Assembly (NCBI RefSeq): GCF_000023865.1
Contig: NC_013159.1
Coordinates: forward strand, 4,118,001-4,182,000
DNA: 64,000 bases
DNA from: Saccharomonospora viridis DSM 43017
Lineage (GTDB): Bacteria > Actinomycetota > Actinomycetes > Mycobacteriales > Pseudonocardiaceae
Reading direction: 5' to 3'
The position numbers were made by a program, and so were the translations under genes. This document shows, in pieces, positions 18,514-30,475 of the stretch; the first letter of the stretch is position 1; each line of letters starts with the position of its first letter. The notes beneath the pieces were generated by a model. It was not told the DNA's origin. It worked only from the letters and a program-made list of their open reading frames with translations, and made no database searches.

Positions 18514-19797
18514 CTACGCCGACTCCGTCGGCCGCGCCGGTTCCGGAACCGACAGCTCCCCTCGGACGGCGCGAGCGGCGATGTCCGAACGGTGATGCGA
18601 ACCCGGCAGGTTGATCCTGCCCACCCGCTCGTACGCCTGTTCCCGCGCGGCCGCCAGATCGGCACCGACACCCACCACCGACAGCACCCGACCACCGCTG
18701 GACACCACCGCGCCGTCCTCACGACGGCGCGTGCCCGCGTGCAGCACGCCCTCGCCCTCACTGCCCGTGATCACGTCCCCGGTGCGCGGACGACCCGGGT
18801 AGCCGTCGGCGGCCACGACGACCGTCACCGCGGCACCGTCGGCCCACTCAAGCGGCGGCTGCTCGGCCAACGTCCCCGTCGCCGTCGCATGCAGCAGCTG
18901 CGCCAGCGGCGACCGCAACAGCGCCAGCACCGCCTGCGTCTCGGGATCCCCGAACCGGCAGTTGAACTCGATCACCTGCGGGCCCGACGACGTCAGCGCC
19001 AACCCCGTGTACAGCAGCCCCGAGAACGGTGAACCCCGCCGTGCCAACTCGTCCACCACGGGACGCACGATCCCGGACACCACCGTGTCGACCAGATCGG
19101 GCGGCGCCCACGGCAACGGCGCGTACGCGCCCATACCACCGGTGTTGGGACCGGCGTCACCGTCACCGACCCGTTTGAAATCCTGCGCCGGCAGCAACGG
19201 CACGACGGTGCTCCCGTCGACGAGGCAGAACAGCGACGCCTCGGGGCCGTCCAGGAACGACTCCAACACCACCGGGTGACCGCCGTCCAACAACATCAGC
19301 GCGTGCTTCCGGGCCTGTTCCAGGTCAGGGGTGACCACCACGCCCTTGCCCGCGGCGAGACCGTCGTCCTTCACCACCCACGTCGGGCCGAACCTCGCCA
19401 GCGCCGCATCGAGGTCCGCCGGACTGTCCACCACCTCGCTGCGTGCGGTCGGCACCCCGGCCGCGGCCATGATCTCCTTGGCGAACGACTTCGACCCCTC
19501 GATCCGCGCCGCCTGCGCACTCGGCCCGAAGCACGGCACGCCTGCGGCACGCACGGCGTCGGCCGCCCCCAACACCAGCGGCACCTCGGGCCCGATCACC
19601 ACCAGATCGGCCTTCCAGGACACCGCGAGTTCGGCGATGGCCGCGGGATCGGTCTGTTCCACCCCGAGTGTCTCGGCGATCCCGGCCGTCCCGGCGTTAC
19701 CCGGCGCACAGGCGAGCGCCGTCACCGCCGGATCGTGGGACGCGGCGAGGACAAGAGCATGTTCACGGGCTCCGGAACCGATAACCAGGACGCGCAC
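18514..19797 (-). CDS. purD: Phosphoribosylamine-glycine ligase (GAR synthetase)
   Basis: Second step of purine synthesis, forming GAR from phosphoribosylamine, glycine and ATP. About 427 residues with the ATP-grasp fold: GSGAREHAL near the N-terminus, the LAAGKGVVV loop and [12 protein letters not shown] for metal binding. The GTG at 19797 gives the usual [13 protein letters not shown] start; a second GTG two codons up is equally possible and neither has a good ribosome binding site. The frame is open 22 codons further upstream without support. Confidence 0.95.
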   Translation of the reverse strand: MRVLVIGSGAREHALVLAASHDPAVTALACAPGNAGTAGIAETLGVEQTDPAAIAELAVSWKADLVVIGPEVPLVLGAADAVRAAGVPCFGPSAQAARIEGSKSFAKEIMAAAGVPTARSEVVDSPADLDAALARFGPTWVVKDDGLAAGKGVVVTPDLEQARKHALMLLDGGHPVVLESFLDGPEASLFCLVDGSTVVPLLPAQDFKRVGDGDAGPNTGGMGAYAPLPWAPPDLVDTVVSGIVRPVVDELARRGSPFSGLLYTGLALTSSGPQVIEFNCRFGDPETQAVLALLRSPLAQLLHATATGTLAEQPPLEWADGAAVTVVVAADGYPGRPRTGDVITGSEGEGVLHAGTRRREDGAVVSSGGRVLSVVGVGADLAAAREQAYERVGRINLPGSHHRSDIAARAVRGELSVPEPARPTESA

Positions 19798-19928
19798 GAG
19801 CACAGCGTAAGCCGCACCGATTGGCCCCCGTTCACTGGTATGTCTCCTTCCGGACAACGCCACGTCGCCGTCACGTCGTGAAGACCGACCAAGGTCGGCG
19901 GCACGGACAACAGAGAAGAGGGCAGACC

Positions 19929-21119
19929 ATGCGGAGGAAACTGGCGCTGCTGACCATGTGCGGCCTCGTCGTGCTCGGCATCACCACCACTGCACCGGCA
20001 CACGCCACAGGCGATGAGCGCTTCCCGGAAGTCGAGACCACCCGACGCGGCGGTCCCCCTGACCCTGGGGAGGACGTCCTCGTCATCGGACACCGAGGCG
20101 CATCGGGTTACCGCCCCGAACACACGCTCGCCGCCTACGAACTGGCGGCGCGCATGGGCGCCGACTACATCGAGCCCGACCTCGTCACCACCGCCGACGG
20201 CGTACTCGTCGCCCGGCACGAACCCGAGATCGGCGGCACCACCGACGTCGCCCAACGTCCCGAGTTCGCCGACCGCAAAACCACCAAGATCGTGGACGGC
20301 ACACCGGTGACCGGGTGGTTCGCCGAGGACTTCACACTCGCCGAACTCAAAACCCTGCGCGCGGTCGAACGAATCCCCGAGCTACGGCCCCACAACACCA
20401 TCTACGACGGTCGCTTCGAGATCCCGACGTTCCAGGAGGTCGTGGACCTGTCCCGACGGCTGTCCCGGGAGCTGGGGCGTCCGATCGGTCTGTACATCGA
20501 GACCAAGCACCCGACCTACTTCGCCGAACAGGGCCTTCCCCTCGAACCGGCCCTGGTCAAGGCCCTCGACCGGAACGGACTCAACCGACCCAACGCCAAG
20601 GTCTACGTGCAGTCGTTCGAGGTCGGGAACCTCAAACAGCTCGACCGCAAGCTGCGGGTGCCGCTCGTGCAGTTGGTGGGTGCGTCCGGGGCCCCGTACG
20701 ACTTCGTGCACTCCGGGGACCCGCGTACCTACGACGACCTCGTGACGCGGAAGGGGCTGGCCGAGATCGCCCGCTACGCCGACGGACTCGGCCCGGCCCT
20801 GGACCGCGTCATCCCGCGCACGGACGACGGCGGCCTCGGCGAGCCGACGGCGCTCGTCGACGACGCGCACCGAGTGGGGTTGGACGTGCACCCGTGGACG
20901 TTCCGAGCGGAGAACGAGTTCCTGCCCACCGACCTGCGATCGTCCGGCGACCCGGCGGAATGGGGTGACGTCTTCGGCCTCTACGAGGCGTTTCTGGCCA
21001 CCGGCGTCGACGGCGTGTTCGCCGACCACCCGGACATCGCCGTGGAGGCCTTGCGGAGCGCGAGAACCACGGGGACCCGGGGAGCCACGGAGACCGTGGA
21101 AGCCACCGTGGGGGGTTGA
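19929..21119 (+). CDS. glpQ: Secreted glycerophosphodiester phosphodiesterase
   Basis: Hydrolyses glycerophosphodiesters to glycerol 3-phosphate and an alcohol outside the cell. 396 residues with a Sec signal peptide (MRRKLALL, hydrophobic core, cleavage probably after AHA near residue 27). The GDPD domain is clear: [14 protein letters not shown] with the catalytic His pair, YIEPDLV for metal binding, and the second conserved His in VARHEPEI. Start chosen at the signal peptide Met. It diverges from purD and ends just before repeat array B. Confidence 0.9.
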   Translation: MRRKLALLTMCGLVVLGITTTAPAHATGDERFPEVETTRRGGPPDPGEDVLVIGHRGASGYRPEHTLAAYELAARMGADYIEPDLVTTADGVLVARHEPEIGGTTDVAQRPEFADRKTTKIVDGTPVTGWFAEDFTLAELKTLRAVERIPELRPHNTIYDGRFEIPTFQEVVDLSRRLSRELGRPIGLYIETKHPTYFAEQGLPLEPALVKALDRNGLNRPNAKVYVQSFEVGNLKQLDRKLRVPLVQLVGASGAPYDFVHSGDPRTYDDLVTRKGLAEIARYADGLGPALDRVIPRTDDGGLGEPTALVDDAHRVGLDVHPWTFRAENEFLPTDLRSSGDPAEWGDVFGLYEAFLATGVDGVFADHPDIAVEALRSARTTGTRGATETVEATVGG

Positions 21120-21141
21120 CGTAGAGCGAAGCCGCGGACAC

Positions 21142-21240
21142 CGCTACGCGGACTACAGACACGGCGACGCAGGCTGCGGACACGACGACGCAGGCTGCGG
21201 ACACGACGACGCAGGCTGCGGACACGGTGCCGCAGCCTGC
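21142..21240. repeat. Tandem 21-bp repeat array B (about four to five units)
   Basis: Units at 21142-21162 (degenerate), 21163-21183, 21184-21204 and 21205-21225, with a partial unit after them. The core is GACGCAGGCTGCGGACAC, the complement of array A. The palindrome CGCAGGCTGCG (one base off perfect symmetry) recurs every 21 bp, and the last partial unit is inverted (CCGCAGCCTGCG), so the array can fold on itself. It fills the gap between the convergent ends of the phosphodiesterase gene and purA. Confidence 0.85.
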
Positions 21241-21253
21241 GCGGGCCACGGGC

Positions 21254-23292
<2,039 letters not shown>

Positions 23293-23434
23293 GCGCGGAA
23301 CCGTCCCGGTCCGGGCTCCGAAGGACGACTCACCCTCGGCGCCCGGCGTCGACGGGGTGTGTGATTTTTTGTCATCCGGTGAGCAAGACCGGCGCTCCGA
23401 TTCGTGGCTTGTGGAGCAATAGCCCCGCAACACG

Positions 23435-23462
23435 TTGACAACACCCGTTGTCGCAACAGAAT
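23435..23462 (+). promoter_or_regulatory. Probable housekeeping promoter of the lipase gene
   Basis: TTGACA at 23435-23440 (perfect -35) and CAGAAT at 23457-23462 (-10, four of six matches) with a 16-base spacer, about 40 bases before the lipase start. The spacer holds ACAAC/GTTGT inverted arms that could be an operator. Confidence 0.4.
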
Positions 23463-23504
23463 CCGACTCGGGACAGAGTTGTCGAAAATCCACAAGGAGC
23501 GCCC

Positions 23505-24752
23505 ATGCGTCCACTTGGCCGGGCCCGACGCCTCCTCGCCACCTTGGCGGCCGGTGCCACCGGACTGGCCGTGCTCACGGCCGGCGCCACCGCACACGCC
23601 GCGGAAAGCGAAGCCGACTTCTACACACCCCCGTCCCCGCTGCCCGCGGGTGCCCCCGGGGACGTCCTCCGATACGAACCCGGCGAGTTCTACCTCGACC
23701 CCATCAAACTCATCGAACCGGACGCCGACGTCTATCGACTGATGTACCTCAGCAGCGACACCCACGGCGCTCCGAACGCCGTCACCGGCACGCTGCTGGT
23801 CCCCGAACGACAGTGGCGTGGCGAAGGTGCCCGGCCGCTGGTGAGCTACGCGCCGGGAACGCAGGGCGTCGGTGACGACTGCGCCCCCTCGAAGAAGTTG
23901 GCACTGGGCCTGGAGTACGAAGGACCGTTCATCACGGGTCTGCTCGCACTCGGGTACGCGGTCGTCGTCACCGACTACGAGGGCCTGGGCACGCCGGGGA
24001 TGCACACCTACGTCAACCGGGCGGCGGAGGCGCACGCCGTACTGGACGCCGCGCGCGCGGCACAGCGGATCCCGGAGGCGGACCTGTCCCCGGACAGCCC
24101 GGTGGTGCTCGCCGGGTACTCGCAGGGCGGCGGGGCCTCAGCGGCGGCGGCCGAACTCATCGACGAATACGCCCCCGAGCTCGACGTCAAGGGCGCCTAC
24201 GCCGGTGCGCCGCCGGCGAACCTCGCCGAGGTCGCACCCGTGTTGGACGGTCACTACGCCGCCGGTTTCCTCGGCTTCTCGTTGCTGAGCCTGGAAGCCG
24301 CCTACGAGGAGATCGACCTCGACGAGGTGGTGAACGACAAGGGCCGGCGGATGCTGGACGAGATCGCCGAAGCGTGCACCGAGGACGCCATCCTGAAGTA
24401 CGCCTTCATGCGGACCTCGAAGCTGACCAAGGACGGTAGGGCGCTGAAGGAGTACCTCGACGAGGAACCGTACGCCTCGGCGGTCGCGGAACAGCGCATC
24501 GGTGAACGCGCACCCGACGTCCCCGTGTTCGTGCTGCACAGCAAGCTGGACGACATCGTCCCCTATGCCCAGGGCAGGCAGATGGCCGTGGACTGGTGCG
24601 AAAAGGGCGGCACCGTGCAGTTCACCACCTCGTACGTCCCGTCGCACATCGGGGGCATGCTGCGGGCCTATCCGCAGGCGGTCAGCTGGCTGAATGACCG
24701 CATCAACGGCAAAGAGCCGCGGAACAACTGCAGCAGCCTGCTCGGCTCCTGA
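23505..24752 (+). CDS. Secreted lipase, LIP family
   Basis: 415 residues. Sec signal peptide (RRLLATLAAG, cleavage near AHAA, residues 29-33). The alpha/beta hydrolase nucleophile is Ser206 in GYSQGGG; the acid is probably the Asp in SKLDDIVPY and the base the His in PSHIGG. The layout matches the secretory lipase (LIP) family first known from Candida and common in actinomycetes. Four Cys residues (126, EACTED, DWCEKG, NNCSS) may form two disulfides. The ATG has AGGAG upstream. A strong terminator follows. Confidence 0.88.
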   Translation: MRPLGRARRLLATLAAGATGLAVLTAGATAHAAESEADFYTPPSPLPAGAPGDVLRYEPGEFYLDPIKLIEPDADVYRLMYLSSDTHGAPNAVTGTLLVPERQWRGEGARPLVSYAPGTQGVGDDCAPSKKLALGLEYEGPFITGLLALGYAVVVTDYEGLGTPGMHTYVNRAAEAHAVLDAARAAQRIPEADLSPDSPVVLAGYSQGGGASAAAAELIDEYAPELDVKGAYAGAPPANLAEVAPVLDGHYAAGFLGFSLLSLEAAYEEIDLDEVVNDKGRRMLDEIAEACTEDAILKYAFMRTSKLTKDGRALKEYLDEEPYASAVAEQRIGERAPDVPVFVLHSKLDDIVPYAQGRQMAVDWCEKGGTVQFTTSYVPSHIGGMLRAYPQAVSWLNDRINGKEPRNNCSSLLGS

Positions 24753-24822
24753 CGACCGAGACGATCACGCCGGTCGACCGACCAATCGAGACTGAACAGG
24801 ACCGAATAAGACCGATCGGGAC

Positions 24823-24860
24823 CACGTGGGGCCGTCCGACCGACCGGACGGCCCCACGTG
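24823..24860. terminator. Hairpin terminator after the lipase gene
   Basis: Perfect 16-bp arms (24823-24838 and 24845-24860) around a 6-base loop, beginning CACGTGGGGCCG and followed by a weakly T-rich stretch (CGTCTCTTCG). It lies 70 bases after the lipase stop. Confidence 0.8.
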
Positions 24861-24925
24861 CGTCTCTTCGTGTGCCATCACACGAAAGTATTGCTGCGTT
24901 CCCCTCGATCCGTCACAGTCGAAGC

Positions 24926-25612
24926 GTGACACAGTCGCTCACTCTCCGTATCGGTATAATCACTGCAAGTTTTGCGTTACTCGCCGGGTGTGCTGCACAG
25001 AAAGACGCCGAGGCCGGAAGCCCGACGTCGAACGCGGGCGGTTCGACAGCGCCCGCCGGTAGTTCCGCCCCCGATAACGCCGACGAGGAAGCGGCACGCA
25101 AACAACTCGCCGATCTCACCGTTGCCCCCGAGGGGAGCCTCGACGGCTACGACCGCGACCGGTTCCCGCACTGGAGCAACCAGGGCGAAGGCTGCAACAC
25201 CCGCGAGGTCGTCCTCAAGCGGGACGGTGACGGCGTGAAGGTGGACGACAAGTGTCGCCCGACGTCGGGTTCGTGGACGAGCCCGTACGACGGAAAGACG
25301 TGGACCGATCCCTCCGATGTGGACATCGACCACGTGGTGCCGTTGGCGGAGGCGTGGCGCACCGGAGCCGACGCCTGGACCGACGAGGAACGGGAACGAT
25401 TCGCCAACGACCTGGAGGGCGAGAACCTGCTCGCCGTGACCGACAGCGTCAACCAGGCCAAAGGTGACAAAGGACCCGAGGAGTGGAGACCGCCGCTGGA
25501 AAGCTACTGGTGCACCTACGCGATCAAATGGATCGACGTGAAGCACACCTGGGACCTGACGGTCGAGCAGGACGAGGTGGCCGCCCTGGAGGACATGCTC
25601 GATCGCTGCTGA
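24926..25612 (+). CDS. HNH-nuclease lipoprotein (DUF1524/GmrSD C-terminal type)
   Basis: 228 residues. Lipoprotein signal peptide with lipobox LLAGC (18-22), then a Ser/Gly/Ala-rich linker and an HNH-type domain with DIDHVVPLAEAW (catalytic His), NLLAV and NQAKGDKGPEEW. The family resembles secreted DUF1524 nucleases of actinomycetes. It should sit on the outer face of the membrane and cleave DNA there, perhaps for nutrient scavenging. The GTG at 24926 was chosen so the signal peptide starts at the membrane segment. It converges with the DUF3151 gene. Confidence 0.85.
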   Translation: MTQSLTLRIGIITASFALLAGCAAQKDAEAGSPTSNAGGSTAPAGSSAPDNADEEAARKQLADLTVAPEGSLDGYDRDRFPHWSNQGEGCNTREVVLKRDGDGVKVDDKCRPTSGSWTSPYDGKTWTDPSDVDIDHVVPLAEAWRTGADAWTDEERERFANDLEGENLLAVTDSVNQAKGDKGPEEWRPPLESYWCTYAIKWIDVKHTWDLTVEQDEVAALEDMLDRC

Positions 25613-25642
25613 TCAGCCCGCCCACGCAGGCGGCCTGGTCCT

Positions 25643-26056
25643 TCACGCCAGCCCGGTCGCCTTCGCCGCCTCGGGATCGGATTCGGTGATGAACTTCGTG
25701 CAACGCTCGTACTCGTCGGTCTCACCGATGCGTTGCGCCGCCCGCGCCAGCGCCGCCAGGGAACGCAGGAAGCCCTGGTTGGGGCGGTGGGACCACGGCA
25801 CCGGACCGAATCCCTTCCAACCGGCCCTGCGCAACTGATCCAGCCCGCGGTGATAGCCGGTGCGCGCGTAGGCGTAGGCGGCGATGTCGTCGCCGTCGGC
25901 CAAGGCCCGCTCGGCCAGTGCGGCCCAGGCCTCACTGAAGTCGGGGTACTTGGCGGCGACCTCCGCCGGATCGGTGGCCGCGTCGAGAGCGGACTGCGCG
26001 TCGGGACGTTCCGGGAGTCGTGTGGGATCGGGTTCGAGGAGGTTGCCGTGCGTCAT
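25643..26056 (-). CDS. DUF3151 family protein
   Basis: 137 residues (MTHGNLLEPDPTRLPERP). The helical, TPR-like sequence with DPAEVAAKYPDFSEAWAAL and GWKGFGPVPWSHRPNQGFL is typical of the actinobacterial DUF3151 family, which has no known function. It lies just downstream of fba, in the same order as Rv0360c and fba (Rv0363c) in M. tuberculosis. The start could also be the ATG at 26074; the two ATGs lie inside copies of the same 13-bp sequence. Confidence 0.8.
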   Translation of the reverse strand: MTHGNLLEPDPTRLPERPDAQSALDAATDPAEVAAKYPDFSEAWAALAERALADGDDIAAYAYARTGYHRGLDQLRRAGWKGFGPVPWSHRPNQGFLRSLAALARAAQRIGETDEYERCTKFITESDPEAAKATGLA

Positions 26057-26081
26057 GACGTCATTGTGCGTCATGACGCAC
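26048..26081. promoter_or_regulatory. Perfect 16-bp palindrome plus direct repeat at the DUF3151 start
   Basis: GTGCGTCATGACGCAC at 26066-26081 is its own reverse complement. Thirteen of its bases recur at 26048-26060, 18 bp away, overlapping the chosen ATG. Two half-turn-spaced copies of GTGCGTCATGACG in the fba-DUF3151 gap look like an operator, though a tandem duplication of the start region could also explain them. Confidence 0.5.
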
Positions 26082-26097
26082 GGCCCGGCTCACGGCG

Positions 26098-27126
<1,029 letters not shown>

Positions 27127-27252
27127 CGTTGTCCTCCTCATGCGGGCGCTTGCCGGACGTGGTCCCGGCCGCGACGGTCAGCGGCCGGAACACCTCCTCT
27201 GCCCGCATCCTACGAGTCGTCGCGTTTTCGCGCGGTGACACGGATTACCAGA

Positions 27253-28095
27253 TCACACCGCCGTGCTCAGCCCCACAGCTTCGGCGATCGCCCGGTAGGA
27301 CGGGAGAGGGTCGACGTCCATGGGCAACACCTGGACGCACACGTGATCGGCTCCCGCGTCGAGGTGGGCCCGGACATTTCGCACGACGGTGTCGGCGTCA
27401 CCGTGTACGGCGAGCGCGTCGACGAGCGCGTCGCTGCCACCGTCGGCGAGGTCGGCATCGGTCCAACCGAGTCTGCGGAGGTTGTTGGCGTAGTTGGCGA
27501 GACCGAGGTAGCCGGAGACCACGGGACGGGCTTTCCGCCGGGCCCGTTCGGGATCGGGGTCGAGGACCACCTTCTGTTCCGGCGCGAGGAGGACACCGTC
27601 GCCCAGGATCTCGCGAGCCCGACGGGTGTGTTCGGGCGTGGTGAGGTACGGATGCGCCCCGGCGGTGCGTTCGGCCGACAACCGGAGCACCTTCGGACCG
27701 AGCGCGGCCAGTACGGTGGCCGAACCCGGCACCCCCGCCGCGGCCAATGCGTCCAGGTAGGACACGATCTTGTCGTAGGGCTTCCGGTACTCCTGGGTGG
27801 CCTCACGGTGTCCGACACCCACACCCAACAGGAAACGGCCGGGGTGTTTGGCCTCGATCCGGTGGTAGGAACGGGCGAGCGCCTCCGGGTCGGCTTGCCA
27901 CATGTTGACGACGCCCGTGGCCACGGCGATGCGCTCGGTCGCGTCGAGCAGGGTCTCGACGATCCCCAGATCCTCCGACGGGGAGCCACCGACCCAGATG
28001 GCGCCGTAGCCGAGTCTCTCCACTTCGTACGCGAGGTCGGCGTTGAGCTGGAACGCCGGACGCCAGACACCGATCGAGCCGAGGTCTACTGTCAT
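27253..28095 (-). CDS. LLM-class (F420-type) flavin-dependent oxidoreductase
   Basis: 280 residues of the luciferase-like monooxygenase fold: an N-terminal strand (GSIGVWRPAF), ERLGYGAIWVGGSP, GRFLLGVGVGHRE and a C-terminal helix set. In actinomycetes this group (TIGR03620-like) mostly uses F420 rather than FMN, but the cofactor is not provable here. The start is uncertain: ATG 28095 gives MTVDLGSIG, while ATG 28128 adds eleven residues; neither has a strong ribosome binding site. It diverges from the SDR gene. Confidence 0.8.
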   Translation of the reverse strand: MTVDLGSIGVWRPAFQLNADLAYEVERLGYGAIWVGGSPSEDLGIVETLLDATERIAVATGVVNMWQADPEALARSYHRIEAKHPGRFLLGVGVGHREATQEYRKPYDKIVSYLDALAAAGVPGSATVLAALGPKVLRLSAERTAGAHPYLTTPEHTRRAREILGDGVLLAPEQKVVLDPDPERARRKARPVVSGYLGLANYANNLRRLGWTDADLADGGSDALVDALAVHGDADTVVRNVRAHLDAGADHVCVQVLPMDVDPLPSYRAIAEAVGLSTAV

Positions 28096-28213
28096 GACCG
28101 AAGCAACACCGTGACGTGGAGTGAACATTCCCAACTTCACCCTACCGCGGAGTAGCCTACTTCGAGTAAGTTCTGGTGGCGTCCGACCACACCGCAAGCG
28201 AGGAGGCATTCCG

Positions 28214-29131
28214 ATGGCGCTGATGCCCACGTTCTCGGCCAACAGGACCGTGCGGAACAAGGTCGTGCTCATCACCGGCGCGGCACGGGGTATCGGCGCG
28301 GGGCTCGCGGAAAGACTCGCCGCCGACGGCGCCAAGGTCGCACTCGTGGGCATCGAGGCCGACGAACAGCGGAAAGTCGCCGACCGCATCGGCCCGGCCG
28401 CCAAGTCCTGGGAAGCCGACGTCACCGACTGGGAGGCCCTGGAGAAAGCCGTCGCCGGTGTGGTGGACCACTTCGGCGGCATCGACATCGTGGTCGCCAA
28501 CGCCGGGATCGCCACCACCGGTTTCGTTCGTTCGGTGGACCCGGTCGCGTTCGAACGGGTCTTCGAGGTCGACCTGCTCGGCGTGTGGCGCACCTTCCGC
28601 GTCACCCTGCCCCACGTGATCGCGCGCAAGGGCTACCTGCTGGCCATCTCGTCGTTCGCCGCCGTCGTCCACGCACCCGGCATGGCGAACTACGCCTCCG
28701 CCAAGGCCGGGGTCGAGGCGTTCTGCAACAGTCTGCGCGCGGAAGTGGCACATCTCGGCGTCAAAGTCGGTGTCGCCCACCCGACGTGGATCAAAACCGA
28801 CCTCGTGGAAAGCGCCGACGCCCACCCCGTGTTCGGTAAGCTCCGCAGTTCCGTACCGGGCCCCCTCGGCAAGACGTATCCACTCGACGTGGCACTCGAC
28901 CAGCTGCACGACGGCATCAGGCGCCGGGCGCGCACGATCCACATCCCCCGTTGGGTCGGCGCGATGAAACTGATCCGGGCGTTCCTGCCGCCGTTCGTCG
29001 AGGCCGTGTCCCGACTGCGGGTGCCCCGTGCGGACAAGGCGGCCCTGGAGGACATCGCCCGGCGCGGCGCGCGGGAGGCCGCCATCACGGGCCGCTCCGG
29101 CCGCGCCGCCACGGAGATCGCACGCGAGTAG
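28214..29131 (+). CDS. Short-chain dehydrogenase/reductase
   Basis: 305 residues. NAD(P)-binding TGAARGIGAGL, the NAGIA motif, the catalytic Ser in AISSFAAV and Tyr-x3-Lys in YASAKAG are all present. A C-terminal extension (HIPRWVGAMKLIRAFLPPF) is typical of SDRs from the actinobacterial lipid or sterol group. The substrate is unknown. The ATG has GAGGAGG upstream. An 8-bp gap to the PPOX gene indicates an operon. Confidence 0.88.
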   Translation: MALMPTFSANRTVRNKVVLITGAARGIGAGLAERLAADGAKVALVGIEADEQRKVADRIGPAAKSWEADVTDWEALEKAVAGVVDHFGGIDIVVANAGIATTGFVRSVDPVAFERVFEVDLLGVWRTFRVTLPHVIARKGYLLAISSFAAVVHAPGMANYASAKAGVEAFCNSLRAEVAHLGVKVGVAHPTWIKTDLVESADAHPVFGKLRSSVPGPLGKTYPLDVALDQLHDGIRRRARTIHIPRWVGAMKLIRAFLPPFVEAVSRLRVPRADKAALEDIARRGAREAAITGRSGRAATEIARE

Positions 29132-29139
29132 GTGACGAC

Positions 29140-29625
29140 ATGTCCCGACGTGACGAGACCCGGATGAGCCCGGAGGAGCTCGTGCGCTATGTCACCGAGC
29201 GCACCGTGATCACCCTGGCCACCCTCGGCCCGAACGGCCGACCGCACCTGACACCGCTGTGGTACGTCCCCCGCGACCTCGACCCGGACGCCGACCCACC
29301 GCTGCGGCTGACCACCTGGACCTACGGGAAGTCACAGAAGGCCGTGAACCTGCGGCGCGACCCGCGGGCGACCCTGCTGATCGAGTCCGGCGACTCCTAC
29401 GACCAGCTCCGCGGTGTGTCGATGGAGTGCGACGTCGAACTCGTCACCGACACCGACGCCGTAGCCGCCATCGGACTCGACCTCGCCCGCCGCTACACCC
29501 CGGAGGGCGAGGTCGACGCACTCCGACAAGCGGTGACCGCGCAGGCACCGAAGCGGGTCGGGTTGGTCTGCACCCCCACGAAGATCGTCAGCTGGGACCA
29601 CACGAAGCTCGGCGCGGGTTACTGA
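29140..29625 (+). CDS. PPOX-class F420/FMN-binding oxidoreductase
   Basis: 161 residues with a split-barrel flavin fold: TVITLATLGPNGRPHLTPLW, the LRLTTWTYGKSQKAVNLRRD segment contacting the cofactor phosphate, and a C-terminal TKIVSWDHTKLG. Such small proteins in actinomycetes bind F420, FMN or haem. It is the second gene of an operon with the SDR, so both may act on one substrate. A hairpin follows it. Confidence 0.82.
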   Translation: MSRRDETRMSPEELVRYVTERTVITLATLGPNGRPHLTPLWYVPRDLDPDADPPLRLTTWTYGKSQKAVNLRRDPRATLLIESGDSYDQLRGVSMECDVELVTDTDAVAAIGLDLARRYTPEGEVDALRQAVTAQAPKRVGLVCTPTKIVSWDHTKLGAGY

Positions 29626-29686
29626 CCGTACAGGCCGGGCGACCGACCGCATGACCAGGTCGTATGACGGGCGCACACCTCCACAC

Positions 29687-29710
29687 GGGGCGCTCGGAGT
29701 CGAGTGCCCC
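29687..29710. terminator. Hairpin after the SDR-PPOX operon
   Basis: GGGGCGCTCG (29687-29696) pairs with CGAGTGCCCC (29701-29710), one G-T pair, with a 4-base loop. There is no T run, as is usual in high-GC actinomycetes. Confidence 0.6.
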
Positions 29711-29776
29711 GCCCGGCTGTTGGGTCGGCGGACCGGCAGCGGATACGCTCTCCGCACAGAGAGCTAACCGTCGAGG

Positions 29777-30415
29777 ATGGGCAGGTTTCGGATGCACGGC
29801 AGCGCCGAGCCGACACGCCACCGCAATGCCACGCGCAGAGTGGAACGCGACGTCGAGCAGACGCTATCCCACCTGCGCACGTTGGACGCGCCTGTGCAGC
29901 GGACCCAACCCTCGGGGCCGCTCACGCTCGAGGATCTCTACCGGCAGCATCGAATGCGGTTGGTGCGGCTGGCGATCCTGCTGGTCGACGAGCCGGCCAC
30001 GGCCGAGGACGTGGTACAGGAGGCGTTCACGGGTCTGCACCGCAACTGGGGGAAGCTGCGCGACGCCGCCGCAGCCGTGTCGTATCTGCGGACGGCGGTG
30101 GTGAACGGCTCGCGTAGCGTGTTGCGCAGACGTAAGACCGCTCGTGACTACGTGCCCCCGCACGCGGTCAACGCGAGGTCGGCCGAGAGCCTGGCCATGC
30201 TGTCCACCGAGCATCAGGCCGTCGTACAGGCACTGTCGAAGCTGCCGCCCCGGCAGCGGGAAGTACTGGTACTGCGGTACTACGGCGGATTGTCCGAGGC
30301 GGAGATCTCCGAGGCCGCGGGCATCTCGCGGGGCACCGTGAAGTCCACGGCGAGCCGCGCCCTGGAGGCGTTGCAGCGGGCGATGAACAACGAACGTCGC
30401 TCGGCCTCTCGGTGA
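29777..30415 (+). CDS. ECF RNA polymerase sigma factor, SigE family
   Basis: 212 residues. Region 2 is visible in LEDLYRQHRMRLVRLAILLV and TAEDVVQEAFTGL, and region 4 in LPPRQREVLVLRYYGGL and ISEAAGISRGTVKSTASRAL. A basic N-terminal extension of about 50 residues precedes it. No anti-sigma gene is adjacent, unlike the sigma gene at 9909. The start is tentative: ATG 29777 or 29792. It lies just upstream of nagA but is not clearly co-transcribed with it. Confidence 0.83.
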   Translation: MGRFRMHGSAEPTRHRNATRRVERDVEQTLSHLRTLDAPVQRTQPSGPLTLEDLYRQHRMRLVRLAILLVDEPATAEDVVQEAFTGLHRNWGKLRDAAAAVSYLRTAVVNGSRSVLRRRKTARDYVPPHAVNARSAESLAMLSTEHQAVVQALSKLPPRQREVLVLRYYGGLSEAEISEAAGISRGTVKSTASRALEALQRAMNNERRSASR

Positions 30416-30454
30416 CCGACCGCGAGCGGCATCACTCCTCGCTCGTTACCACTA

Positions 30455-30470
30455 TCTGGTCTGGACCAAT
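30455..30470. promoter_or_regulatory. DasR-type operator (dre) upstream of nagA
   Basis: TCTGGTCTGGACCAAT closely matches the known DasR responsive element, roughly ACTGGTCTAGACCAGT, with a perfect TGGTC-TG-GACCA core. It ends six bases before the first possible nagA start codon, where DasR binding would block transcription until glucosamine 6-phosphate accumulates. DasR itself is not in the window. Confidence 0.8.
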
Positions 30471-30475
30471 AAGAT

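Noticed and set aside
21142-21240. Repeat array B as a CRISPR array
   Set aside because: The units are 21 bp and directly abutting with no unique spacers, and no cas genes are present.
23293-23504. Possible tRNA or structured RNA in this gap
   Set aside because: No acceptor or T-loop pattern could be traced; the segment reads better as the lipase promoter and leader.
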